From assembly GCF_007997385.1 (NCBI RefSeq), contig NZ_VOSC01000025.1, positions 124,292 to 188,291 on the forward strand: a stretch of DNA of 64,000 nucleotides. Direction: 5' to 3'. The first letter of the stretch is position 1. Each line of letters starts with the position of its first letter. The notes beneath the pieces were generated by a model that had not been told where the DNA came from, did not search any database, and was given only the letters and a program-made list of their open reading frames with translations. Positions 7,398 through 17,100 of this stretch are shown piece after piece. The DNA comes from Seonamhaeicola algicola. Lineage in GTDB: Bacteria > Bacteroidota > Bacteroidia > Flavobacteriales > Flavobacteriaceae. Position numbers and translations under genes: made by a program.

Positions 7398-8600
7398 TTA
7401 TGGTCTAAACAATTCTTTAAGTTTAGCATCTAATTCTTCTTTTGTAGGGTTTCTAAGTATAATTTTCAGATTATTATCTAGCAAATAGGTAGTTGGTAAA
7501 AAGGGTACGCCATAAGCATCAGCTACATCTCCATTACGCCCAATGCTTTTTTTGTTAACATCAAAAACATGTAGCCAAGGAGTTTGGTCTTTTACAATGG
7601 CATCTCTCCAATTTTTATCTTTATCACCAGTGGCAACGCCTACAACCTCAAAACCATCATTTTTGTATGTACTGTAAACCCTTTTTAACTTAGGAAAAGA
7701 TGCCCTGCAAGGTACACACCAGCTAGCCCAAAAGTCTACCAGTATATATTTTGCGTTAACCTTAGAGAGTGTTAAGTTTTCTCCAGATACTGTTTTTAAC
7801 GTAAAATCTGGAGCTACAGAACCTGGAACAAATTTTTCTACATAATCTTGGTATGTTTTTTTAATAAAGGCAAAAGAACTAGCCTTAACTGCATCACCTT
7901 TAAAAAGGTTGTAAACTGCTTTCATTTCTTCTCTAGACATCATAATTTCACTAAAAGCTATGCCCATAATTTTAGGACCAATTGGCGAGCTAGGGTTATT
8001 TTTAACAAAGTTTATTTTAAACGCTTTAAGCTCTTCTTGCTGCTGTTTTTCCAATGGTTCTAAAGCATCCATTTTTTGTTTTACTTGCTCCATTAAAACA
8101 CTGTCTTTAGACTGTTTTGCTGCCATAACCATTTCTCTGAATCCTTTAAAAGCACTATACTTATCTTGGTTTCTTATACTATCCATTTTTTGCATTTGTA
8201 ACTCGTACAAATCTTGTGTTATAGAACCTGTTACTTTAGCAGGATTGTATCCGTTTCCTTTATCAGATTTTGATATATCTATGTTTATTGCAATAGCACT
8301 GTTTTCTAAGTAAAAATAAACATTGGTGTTTGGCTCTATTTGTATATTCACCATATCTATATAATCTACTTTACCACTAAACATAAATGTGCCATTGCTA
8401 ATTTTAACACTATCTAAAACTACAATGGGGTCTGTAAATAAAGATGGTGTACTTTTAAGTCGCACCCAAGTGCCATCTTCTGCACCGTTAACAGTTCCTG
8501 TAATAGTGTAACCATTATGCGCTTTGTTTTTTGTGCAACTTATACATAATAGGCAGCTAATAAGAAGGGCTCCTGTTAATTTTAAAAAAGAATTTTTCAT
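7398..8600 (-). CDS. TlpA-like thioredoxin lipoprotein (copy 4 of 5), WCVPC
   Basis: A 400-residue lipoprotein: lipobox LCISC puts the acylated cysteine at residue 22, so it is anchored in a membrane. The N-terminal DUF4369-like beta domain (TITGTVNGAEDGTWV) is followed by a Lys/Gln/Glu-rich helical section. The C-terminal TlpA thioredoxin domain has WCVPC (Cys295, Cys298). The block FWASWCVPCRASFP and the C-terminal NPTKEELDAKLKELF are shared almost letter for letter with the next two upstream copies, which points to recent tandem duplication. The reaction is presumably reduction of a disulfide in a periplasmic or imported substrate; that substrate is unknown. Confidence 0.94.
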   Translation of the reverse strand: MKNSFLKLTGALLISCLLCISCTKNKAHNGYTITGTVNGAEDGTWVRLKSTPSLFTDPIVVLDSVKISNGTFMFSGKVDYIDMVNIQIEPNTNVYFYLENSAIAINIDISKSDKGNGYNPAKVTGSITQDLYELQMQKMDSIRNQDKYSAFKGFREMVMAAKQSKDSVLMEQVKQKMDALEPLEKQQQEELKAFKINFVKNNPSSPIGPKIMGIAFSEIMMSREEMKAVYNLFKGDAVKASSFAFIKKTYQDYVEKFVPGSVAPDFTLKTVSGENLTLSKVNAKYILVDFWASWCVPCRASFPKLKRVYSTYKNDGFEVVGVATGDKDKNWRDAIVKDQTPWLHVFDVNKKSIGRNGDVADAYGVPFLPTTYLLDNNLKIILRNPTKEELDAKLKELFRP

Positions 8601-8619
8601 AGTTTATTTTTAATAATGG

Positions 8620-9849
8620 TTAATACCCGAACAATTCTTTTAGCTTAGCATCTAACTCTTCTTTTCTAGGATTTCTTAATATTATTTTTTGATTGCTATC
8701 TACTAAAAAAGTAGTAGGTAAAAAAGGTACGCCATAAGTAACAGAAACTTTGCCATACGCACCTTTACCCTTGCCTGTAGGGGCATCAACAGCATCAAAA
8801 AGATGTATCCAAGGGGTTTGGTCTTCTTCTATAGCTTTACGCCATTTATCTTCTTGATCTGCAGTACCAATACCAACTACTTCAAAGCCATCTTTACTGT
8901 ATTTTTTTCTAAGTTCTTTTAAATGCGGAAACGAAGCTCTACATGGCACACACCAGCTAGCCCAAAAGTCTACCAACTTGTATTTTGCATCTATTTTAGA
9001 TAGGGTAACAGGTGTATCATTTAAATTGTTTAGTGTAAAATCTGGTGCTGTTGCTCCAGGTGCTAATGATTTTAAAACCTCGTCATATGTTTTTTCATAA
9101 TAGGCAAACATAGCGGTTTTTTTAGCATCGTCTTTAAACACATTATAGTAAGTTTCTAGTTCTTCATTAGTCATTCTACTTTCGCCATAAGAAAATCCTA
9201 AAATATAAATAGCTACTGGTGAAGAAGGGTTATTTTTAACAGTGTTGTATTTAAACTCTTTAACCTCTTTTGCTTGTTGTAGCAGCATTTCTCTTAAGCC
9301 TGAAATTTTATTTCTATAAGCTTCTATCTTGCTTTCGTCTTTAGATTTATAAGCAGCATCCATTTCTGCCCTAAGATTAAGTATTGGGCCAAATTTAGGT
9401 TGGTTTCTTGCACTGTCTTCTTTAGCCTTTAGTGTATTGTATGTTTTTTGATGTACAGAACCTGTTACTATTGGGTTTGGTATTAAGCCACCTCTTTCTG
9501 CATTGGTTGTGTCCATAGCAATAGTTATGTTACTATTGTCTAAAAATAGATACGACCTGTATTTATCATTGATAACTATATTAACTTGATCTACAAACGC
9601 TACTTTACCTTTAAGCTGAAACTTTCCGTTTACAATTTGAGCACTGTCTAGCACTGTAATTTTTCTTTTTGGATCTCTGTTGCCATAATCGTTTAAAGTT
9701 ATAAGTGCTTTACCAGAGTTTATACCATTTATGGTGCCATTAATTACAAAACCATTTTCAGTTTTAGGTTCTTTTTGTTGATTTTTACAAGAAGCCAGAC
9801 TTAATGTAATAACTGTTATTAATAATATATTTTTTAATGTATTCATCAT
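8620..9849 (-). CDS. TlpA-like thioredoxin lipoprotein (copy 3 of 5), WCVPC
   Basis: A 409-residue lipoprotein with lipobox SLASC (Cys21). Domain order matches its neighbours: DUF4369-like beta domain (FVINGTINGINSGKALI), helical middle (about 130-250), then a TlpA-type thioredoxin domain with WCVPC (Cys300, Cys303). It carries an insertion rich in Gly/Lys (APTGKGKGAYGKVSV) before the cis-proline region GVPFLPTTFLVD. The upstream copy has a similar but shorter insertion (VVKGRASYGPVAK), whereas the downstream copy does not. That suggests these two are the closest pair of the array. The gap to the preceding gene is 4 bases, implying translational coupling. Confidence 0.94.
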   Translation of the reverse strand: MMNTLKNILLITVITLSLASCKNQQKEPKTENGFVINGTINGINSGKALITLNDYGNRDPKRKITVLDSAQIVNGKFQLKGKVAFVDQVNIVINDKYRSYLFLDNSNITIAMDTTNAERGGLIPNPIVTGSVHQKTYNTLKAKEDSARNQPKFGPILNLRAEMDAAYKSKDESKIEAYRNKISGLREMLLQQAKEVKEFKYNTVKNNPSSPVAIYILGFSYGESRMTNEELETYYNVFKDDAKKTAMFAYYEKTYDEVLKSLAPGATAPDFTLNNLNDTPVTLSKIDAKYKLVDFWASWCVPCRASFPHLKELRKKYSKDGFEVVGIGTADQEDKWRKAIEEDQTPWIHLFDAVDAPTGKGKGAYGKVSVTYGVPFLPTTFLVDSNQKIILRNPRKEELDAKLKELFGY

Positions 9850-9853
9850 ATAA

Positions 9854-11059
9854 TTAATGCTTAAAAACGTCTTTTAATTTAGTATCTAACTCTTCTTTTG
9901 TTGGGTTGCGCAGCACTATTGTATTATTGGCATCTAATAACAAGGTTGTTGGTAAATGCGGTACACCATAGGCTTTAGCTACAGGGCCATAACTTGCTCT
10001 GCCTTTAACTACTGGTGCTACATCAAAAACATGTAGCCAAGGGGTTTGGTCTTCTTCAATAGCTTTTTTCCATTTCTCTTCTACATCGGCAGTACCTATA
10101 CCAATAATTTCAAAGCCATCTTTTTGGTATTTTTTTCTAAGCTCTTTTAAATGTGGGAAAGATGCTCTACAAGGTACACACCAACTAGCCCAAAAGTCTA
10201 CTAACTTATATTTAGCATTTACTTTAGATAGGGTTATGTTAGTGTTTTCTAGGTTTTTTAAAGTAAAATCGGGCGCTGTATTGCCAACACCAATATTTTC
10301 AAAATTATCTTTATAAACTTTGGTTATATAACTTTTAAAAAAGTTTGTTTTACGTGCATCTCCAGTAAATAGGTTATAATACTCTTTTAATTGTGCATCG
10401 TTCATTCTGCCTTCAGAATATTGATAGCCTAATACATGCACTGCAACAGGAGAGCTAGGGTTTTGCTTAACAAAATTGTATTTTACTTTTACACGTTCTT
10501 TTGCTTGTTCTTCAATTAAAGGCATAAGCTCTTTTTGAGCAGCTAAAGCAATATCCATATCTTTTTGGTTTTTAGATTGCTTAGCTTTGTCAAATAAAGC
10601 ACGTAGTGTATCTATTTTTTTAAATTTAGGATTATTTAAGGCTGCAATAGATTTTTCTTCCATTTCGGTATACAAATCATGACTTTTAGAGCCTTTTACA
10701 ATTGGTTTAAAGTATGTGTTTCTTTCGTTTCTATCAGTAACATCAATATCTAAAGTAATATTGCTGTTTTCTATAATAAAACGGCCATTGTATTTATCAT
10801 TTACAATAACACTTACCATATCAGGGTGTTCAACGTTTCCTTTAAACTTAAACGTACCATTAACTATTTCTGTACTGTTAATAGTTTTAATTTTAGAGCG
10901 GTCTTGCACACCTTCTTCGTTTAGTTTTATAGTGCCATTATTTACACCCTTAACAGTGCCTGTAATAATGTAACCAGTGTGGGTTTCTTGTGTTTCAGGT
11001 TTATTTTTACAGGCTAACATTGTAATTAAAGTAATTATTAGCAAAATGTTTTTTTTCAT
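9854..11059 (-). CDS. TlpA-like thioredoxin lipoprotein (copy 2 of 5), WCVPC
   Basis: A 401-residue lipoprotein with lipobox TMLAC (Cys17). It has a DUF4369-like beta domain (YIITGTVKGVNNGTIKL), a charged helical middle and a TlpA thioredoxin domain with WCVPC (Cys294, Cys297) inside the same FWASWCVPCRASFPHLKEL block as copy 3. The cis-proline region reads GVPHLPTTLLLD. It starts only 2 bases after the stop of the first copy. Sequence similarity to copies 3 and 4 over the whole length supports origin by tandem duplication. Confidence 0.94.
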   Translation of the reverse strand: MKKNILLIITLITMLACKNKPETQETHTGYIITGTVKGVNNGTIKLNEEGVQDRSKIKTINSTEIVNGTFKFKGNVEHPDMVSVIVNDKYNGRFIIENSNITLDIDVTDRNERNTYFKPIVKGSKSHDLYTEMEEKSIAALNNPKFKKIDTLRALFDKAKQSKNQKDMDIALAAQKELMPLIEEQAKERVKVKYNFVKQNPSSPVAVHVLGYQYSEGRMNDAQLKEYYNLFTGDARKTNFFKSYITKVYKDNFENIGVGNTAPDFTLKNLENTNITLSKVNAKYKLVDFWASWCVPCRASFPHLKELRKKYQKDGFEIIGIGTADVEEKWKKAIEEDQTPWLHVFDVAPVVKGRASYGPVAKAYGVPHLPTTLLLDANNTIVLRNPTKEELDTKLKDVFKH

Positions 11060-11061
11060 AA

Positions 11062-12444
11062 TTAAATGTCTAAGGTGTTAAATAGTTCTATTAGTTTTTC
11101 GTCAGAAGGTCTAGGAGCATTTGCTTGTACAATATTGCCTTGAGGATCAATAAGTATAAATTGAGGAATGCCCATTATTTTATATTGTGAAATGAATGAT
11201 GTGTTAAAATCATTATCAGTTATTAATTGGATACCGCCCATTTCTTTTTCGGCAATCATTTGTTTCCATTTGTCTTTATCCTTTTGCTTATCTGTTGAAA
11301 TACTAACAAAGTGAATGTTTTTATCGTGGTATTTTTCTTCAACTTTTTTTAAGAATGGAATTTCATATTTACAAGGTCCGCACCAAGTAGCCCAAACATC
11401 TATGTACACATACTTCCCTTTTAAGTCATCTAATGATGTTGTGCCTCCTGCATAATTTTCATAGTTATTAAATTTAGGTGAAGGTTGCCCTTTATCTAAG
11501 ATCTTTAAAGATTCGTGAAGTTCTTTTATTTTACTTATATGTTTTTGGTTTGTTGAAGCATTTATAAAATCTTGAAGGTCTTTATCTTTATTTTTAGACA
11601 TTGGTAAACGCATTGAAATAGCTTTGTATAATTCGGCATTTTTAATGGTTTGGTTGCTTATTTCATATAATGCTTTAGCGTTAGCTTCTTGGTAAGGTAA
11701 TGAGTCTTTTTGGTAATACTCATAGGCTTTTTGCCTTATGTTATTGCTAACCATTGCTTGGTAATCTGATGAGTATAAATAATCTTCGGCATTATTAAGA
11801 GATAGGTTGTTTAGCTCTTGTTTAAATGTTCCTGAGGCTTTAAAATCTCTGTTTTTTGAAAAATAACCATGCATTCTTTCGTATTGAGATTTTTTTGTTA
11901 ACCTTCCGTAGTTAATGGCTCTTAGTTCTTTTGTTTTTATGTCATCTGGTATGTTTTGTATGGCATTTAGGCGTTCTTCTAGGTTGTTTTTAAAATTTGT
12001 AATTTTTGTTTCAAAAGTAGCTTCGTCAGCACTGTAATTATTTTCTCTATTTTCCATAAAGCCAATATTTTGAGCTTCTTTGTAAACAAAATAATTGTTT
12101 AACTCTGCATTGCTTCCCGATAGTTTTAGGCTTTTTATAGCATCTTTTTCATTAGCTTCAAGGCTAATGTTAGCGCCTTGTGTTATGTAGGTTGCAAATC
12201 TTAAATTGCCAAAGCGTATATTGTATAAGCCATTTTCTTCAATAAATAGTGTATCTGAAAACGCACCGGTGTCTTTAACATTTATAGTTTTAGTAAAGCC
12301 GTTAAGTGCACTAACTTTAAGTTCGCCTCCTTTTGTGTTACTAATGTTTCCAGAGAACAAAGCGTAGTTAACAGGAGTTTCTTTTTTGCATGCCCAAAGC
12401 ATAATAATTGAAAATGCAATGGTTATAAATTTTATTTTGCCCAT
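11062..12444 (-). CDS. TlpA-like thioredoxin lipoprotein (copy 1 of 5), WCGPC, divergent
   Basis: A 460-residue lipoprotein with lipobox MLWAC (Cys19), the first gene of the seven-gene operon. The N-terminal 120 residues are beta-rich but diverged from the other copies. A long Lys/Glu/Asn-rich helical region follows (about 120-310). The C-terminal thioredoxin domain has WCGPC (Cys355, Cys358) in VDVWATW-CGPC-KYEIPFL and the cis-proline region IMGIPQFILIDPQG. It is longer and more divergent than the central three copies, so it probably has a different partner or substrate. A TTAAGGGT octamer lies 60 bases upstream of its start and a hairpin separates it from the preceding susD-like gene. Confidence 0.93.
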   Translation of the reverse strand: MGKIKFITIAFSIIMLWACKKETPVNYALFSGNISNTKGGELKVSALNGFTKTINVKDTGAFSDTLFIEENGLYNIRFGNLRFATYITQGANISLEANEKDAIKSLKLSGSNAELNNYFVYKEAQNIGFMENRENNYSADEATFETKITNFKNNLEERLNAIQNIPDDIKTKELRAINYGRLTKKSQYERMHGYFSKNRDFKASGTFKQELNNLSLNNAEDYLYSSDYQAMVSNNIRQKAYEYYQKDSLPYQEANAKALYEISNQTIKNAELYKAISMRLPMSKNKDKDLQDFINASTNQKHISKIKELHESLKILDKGQPSPKFNNYENYAGGTTSLDDLKGKYVYIDVWATWCGPCKYEIPFLKKVEEKYHDKNIHFVSISTDKQKDKDKWKQMIAEKEMGGIQLITDNDFNTSFISQYKIMGIPQFILIDPQGNIVQANAPRPSDEKLIELFNTLDI

Positions 12445-12504
12445 ACTTTAAGGTTTTTAAATAGAGTTTTGTGTTTTTATATATGAAGAATTTTAGGCTA
12501 TGCT

Positions 12505-12512
12505 ACCCTTAA
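12505..12512 (-). promoter_or_regulatory. TTAAGGGT octamer upstream of the TlpA operon
   Basis: On the minus strand TTAAGGGT lies 60 bases before the first TlpA start. The same octamer is found 53 and 74 bases before the two fecR genes, on the same strand relative to them. No TAnnTTTG -7 element is visible in this gap, so an ECF-sigma promoter is a reasonable guess. Confidence 0.4.
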
Positions 12513-12570
12513 ATATTTTAGTTAATAATTTGTTAATTAACTGTGGTTTATGCAATAGCTTACAGAGAAA

Positions 12571-12603
12571 ACAAGGCTTATAATTTATATTTATAAGCCT
12601 TGT
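12571..12603 (-). terminator. Hairpin between susD-like gene and the TlpA operon
   Basis: A perfect 13-bp stem (ACAAGGCTTATAA / TTATAAGCCTTGT) with a 7-base loop. Read on the minus strand it is followed by TTTCTC, a modest T tract, so it probably terminates or attenuates transcription coming from the SusC/SusD genes. Confidence 0.75.
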
Positions 12604-12627
12604 TTGAAAAAATAACTAACAAAATAA

Positions 12628-14163
12628 TTAATACTGATTTTGTTCTAGCTCTCCGTTGGAAATTAAAATTTCTTCATTTGGAATTGGAAAGGCGTATTTT
12701 CTAGATTTTACATCAAGTGTTGTAGTTACGGGTGTTTCTCCTCCAAAAATAGCACTTGAGTTAAAAGGGTAGAATGTTCTTGATAAGATAACATCATCAG
12801 CAGGGTTATCATTATTGTTATAGCGTTTAATATCATACCATCTGTGAACAAATGGCATTTCTCTACGGCGCTCTTCAATAATTTTAGTTAACGCTTCTTC
12901 TTGTGATGCTGCTGTTAAGTTAATAGCATTTGTAGGTGCAGATGCATCCATACGAGCAGCTCTTAGAATATTGGCGGTTTCTAAACCTTCTGCCCAAGCA
13001 TTTTGACGAATTTGACACTCAGCTTTTATTAGAAGCATTTCTGGTACTGATGGGCCGTTAGGAATATCACTCTTAAAAAAGAAAATGTAACCAGGGTAGC
13101 TAAATGGCGGAGAAATAGCACCACGAGCATATGAGTAATTTTCAACTACGTGAAATTTATATCTTAAATCATAATCTTCATCATACAGGCTTAGTAGGTC
13201 TTGCGAAGGCCAATATGCCCATGCAGTATTTACTAACATTCTGAAGTAGTATGATTCACCAAACTCTAACCTGTCTTCAACTACGCGTTGTTGATCATGA
13301 GTATATGGGTAGAATATTTCAACTTGCTCTGGTGCAGGATTAAAAATAGTAGCAAAGCTTGGGATATCTGAAAAACGCATACCAGTATTGTAATTTCTAA
13401 GTGTGTTGTATTTATCTAAAGCTTTTTGTGCATATTCTTGTGCTAAACTATAGTTGTTTAAAGCTAAGTAAAACCTAGCAGCAAAACCATTTACGGCTGC
13501 AGTACTTGCGCGCCAAGAATTGTTTAAACCATTTTCTGTGCCAAAGCTGCGTGTTATTTCTAAGGCATTCATTAAATCAGATTCAATGAAGTTGTAAGTT
13601 TCACCTAATGTGGCTCTGGCTGTACTTTCACTAAAACTTGTGGTTTGTTTAATGGGTAAGCCTAGTTCATCTAAATTAGCATCAGAATATGGTAAGCAAA
13701 AAACATTTGCTAATACAAAATAGCTATAGGCTCTAATAAAGTAACACTCGGCCTTTATGTTAGCTTTTTCTTCTTCTGAGGCAGCAACACCATCAATTTG
13801 TTCAATTATATAATTGGCTGTAAATACTTTTTCCCATTCTGCAGGCCATCCAGAAAATCTGGCCGATTCATTGGCTGCCAACTCAGTGTTCCAAGTACCA
13901 TAAATTGCATCTGATGCAGAGTAAGCTCTATTAAAATTATCAAACATTGTAGTGGTTAACTCAAAATCATCTGAAGAGAAAATTAGAGGGTAAATGGATT
14001 CCTGATAGAACTCATTATAGTTGTTTAGTAGCGCTTCAAAATCTTCTAAAGATTCTGGTGTTACAGAGTCGTTTTTAGAAGGATTTTCTTCTAAAAAATC
14101 ATCACAACTAAAAAAAGCTGTAATTAGTAGTAATGTTACTATATATTTATATGTTTTTTTCAT
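12628..14163 (-). CDS. SusD/RagB-type outer-membrane substrate-binding lipoprotein (locus 1)
   Basis: The surface lipoprotein partner of the SusC-like porin, capping the channel and capturing the substrate. At 511 residues it is the usual SusD size. Lipobox AFFSC puts the acylated cysteine near residue 20, followed by the typical DDFLEENPS start. The N-terminal half has TPR-like helices (ECYFIRAYSYFVLANVFCLPY). The C-terminal half contains the family signature PEMLLIKAECQIR and ERRREMPFVHRWYDIKRY. It lies 11 bases behind the SusC gene. No enzyme for glycan breakdown is encoded nearby, so the ligand may be a peptide or another small molecule rather than a polysaccharide; this is inference. Confidence 0.96.
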   Translation of the reverse strand: MKKTYKYIVTLLLITAFFSCDDFLEENPSKNDSVTPESLEDFEALLNNYNEFYQESIYPLIFSSDDFELTTTMFDNFNRAYSASDAIYGTWNTELAANESARFSGWPAEWEKVFTANYIIEQIDGVAASEEEKANIKAECYFIRAYSYFVLANVFCLPYSDANLDELGLPIKQTTSFSESTARATLGETYNFIESDLMNALEITRSFGTENGLNNSWRASTAAVNGFAARFYLALNNYSLAQEYAQKALDKYNTLRNYNTGMRFSDIPSFATIFNPAPEQVEIFYPYTHDQQRVVEDRLEFGESYYFRMLVNTAWAYWPSQDLLSLYDEDYDLRYKFHVVENYSYARGAISPPFSYPGYIFFFKSDIPNGPSVPEMLLIKAECQIRQNAWAEGLETANILRAARMDASAPTNAINLTAASQEEALTKIIEERRREMPFVHRWYDIKRYNNNDNPADDVILSRTFYPFNSSAIFGGETPVTTTLDVKSRKYAFPIPNEEILISNGELEQNQY

Positions 14164-14174
14164 AGTGTTTTTTT

Positions 14175-17100
14175 TTAAAAGTTTAAATTCATACCAAATG
14201 TAAAAGTAGCCTGTGGCCTTAAGGTGCCTTTAGGGAACTCAGGGTCTTCATCAAAATCATTAAATAAAACTACACCAACATTATTTGCTTGTGCGTAAAG
14301 ACTAAAGCTATTTAACCCTAATTTAGAAGTTAGTTTTTGAGGTAAATTATAGGTTAAGTTAATTTCTTGAAATCTTATATGATCTGCGTTTTCAGTTAAA
14401 TAGTTCATGTAAGGGTAAAACCTACCGTAGAAAAAATATCTAGGTTGGTTCTCAGGTATTGGTATAATGCTATTAGGGTTACCATTGGCAACTTCATTAT
14501 ATTTTTCATTAACACTAGAGTTTCCTCCTGTAAAAGCATCGTAATTAAAGCTTTGTCTTCTAAATACATGTCCAAACTTACCTGTTACAATAAATGATAG
14601 GTTAAAATCATATAATTTAAAAGAGTTTCTAAAACCAACAATTGTAGGCGCATTGGTAGTACCTTGTGCCTCCATAAATAATCTTGCATCACCATTTACA
14701 AATGTAGTTAAAGGTGCAAGCTCACCGTTTACACCTATTACGGTTGGTTCTGGTGTACCACTGCCAAAATCAAACATGCCTCCGTATTTATAAGACCAAA
14801 GTGTATTAGCATCATAATCTTCGCGGTATGAGGTTGTGGGACCTGACGTTAATTCAGTAGCATCATAAACCCCTCTTTTAAAACTAGTAATTTCATTTTT
14901 GTTATGTGAAAATGTTAAATTACCAGACCAAACAATATCATTGCCGCTAATTGGTAGTGTGCTACCTAAGCTAATTTCAACACCTTTATTTACCATTTCG
15001 CCTCTGTTTAATAACTGGCTTGTTGTGCCGTAAACCGATGTTAAGTTTTGGTTTACAATTAAATCTTTACCTTGTTTGTTGTAAACATCTATGGCGCCAT
15101 TAATTTTATTATTGAATAATGAAAAATCTGCACCAATATTCCAGCTATACGTTTTTTCCCAACGTAGCTCAGGATTTCCAAGGTCTGTTATACTTGCTGT
15201 TATTTGGTTTGTAACATCGTTTAAAGAATTACTTAAATTAATTAATGGTGTGAAAGAGGCACTAGGTATAATATTACCACCAGCACCATAAGTGGCTCTT
15301 AACGATAACCTATCAACCCATGTTAGGTTTGCCATAAATTCTTCTTTTGAAATATGCCAACCTAAGCCAACTGACCAAAAAGGGTCATAGCGTAATTCTG
15401 GGTCTGGAGCCACAATATTAGCTGCATCTGTTCTGTAGCTACCAGAAATGGTGTACTTATTATTGTATGAATAAGCTAAGTTACCATACATAGAAAAGAA
15501 TCTGTTAGTTCTTTCTGTAAATGTGTGTTCTGGTGCTAGGTTGAAATTATAGAAAAAACTAGTAAAGCGTGCAGGAAAAAAGTTCCATAGTGAGTGTGTG
15601 TCTACATCAGCTAATAAGCGTGATGTTGTTAATCTTTCAGGGTCATAACCAAAGGCTGTTGGGTTTGACGTTGTAGAAAACACTCTGTTTGATACCTCTG
15701 TGCCTGCTATAAAATCTATGTTGTGTTTATCTCCAAATGTGCGGTTGTAGCTTAATTGGTTTCTAAAGTTATAAGACCTAATTTCACTTTTTCCTTGTTC
15801 TAAAATACCGCCTTTAGGTACTAATTGTGTTGGTACTCCGCCAAAATTCCATTCAGGACCAGATGTTTCGTTAACAAATTGGCGTACATCAAATGTTTTT
15901 TCGCTATAATAGTTTTCGGCATCAGAGTTAAAAATTTCGTACTGAATTCTAGATGATAATTTCATGCCTTTAATGAGGTCTAAAGTTAAGCCTGCATTAA
16001 TTCTAGCATTTAATTGTTTGGTGTTTAAATCTCTGTTGTTTACTTCAGTTATTGGGTTGTATGACCAATCTGAATACGCAAAATTATTAAAAGGAACAAA
16101 GGCGTTTAAGTTTGGCCTGTAATATTTTAAATAAGACATATCTGTTAAACTGCCATCATCATTTCTAAGCATATCCCATGGTGCTAAAGATTTAATGGTG
16201 TTTAACATGCCGCCTGTACCAAATAAAGGGTCTTCTTGTCCAGAGTTTGTATCAATATCGTTATGCTGTAGCATAGCGCTAAACTCAAAATTAAGTCTTT
16301 TACTTAGCTTGGTGTTATTTCTAAAATTTACCAAGTATTTTGTTTGTTTATCACCTTGAAAAAAAGTTTTACTATCTTCATACATTAAAGATAAGCTGTT
16401 AGACATTTTTTCATTGCCACCATTAATGGCTATATTGTGTTGGCTTACTAATGGAGCGTTTAATAAATTATCTCTAATTTGTTTTTTATTGTCTAAAGAT
16501 GCTAAATAGGCAAGAGTAGCATCTCTATCGGCTTCAGATATTCTACCTAATCTAGCTTCGTTCATAGCTACAATAGCTTGAGATTGTGCTCCTAAATCTC
16601 TTGGGCTAATTCCTGGAGGGTTGCCTATAACGCTACCAAAAAAGTTTGTGTTAAAACCAGCCTGTTCATAGGCTAGAGTTTCTTGTGAGTTAGCTCTTGC
16701 TAAGGCATAATCTAAATCAATTTTACTAGAAGCTCTTACAAACGAAGACACTGAAACACTGGTTTTTCCTTTTTTTCCTTTTTTTGTTGTAATTACAATA
16801 ACGCCATTTGCAGCTTTAGCACCCCAAATAGAGGCCGCAGCGGCATCTTTTAAAACAGTTACACTTTCTACGTCATTAGGGTTTATAGTGCCAAAACCAC
16901 CTTGAATGTTAGGGCTGTTGCTGCCAAAAATGCCCAAATCTCCTGCAATATTTAAACCAGAATCTATAGGGAAACCATCTACAACAATAAGCGGTTGTGC
17001 GTTTGCTGTTAATGAAGATTGCCCTCTAATTTGAATATCAATAGAACCATCGGCATTAGTAGTTGTTTGTAAACCAGCTACAGCACCTGTTAATCTTTCA

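Noticed and set aside
7398-11059. Frameshifted or pseudogene copies in the TlpA array
   Set aside because: All copies are full length with intact CxxC motifs, lipoboxes and stop codons, so the duplication is functional as far as can be seen.
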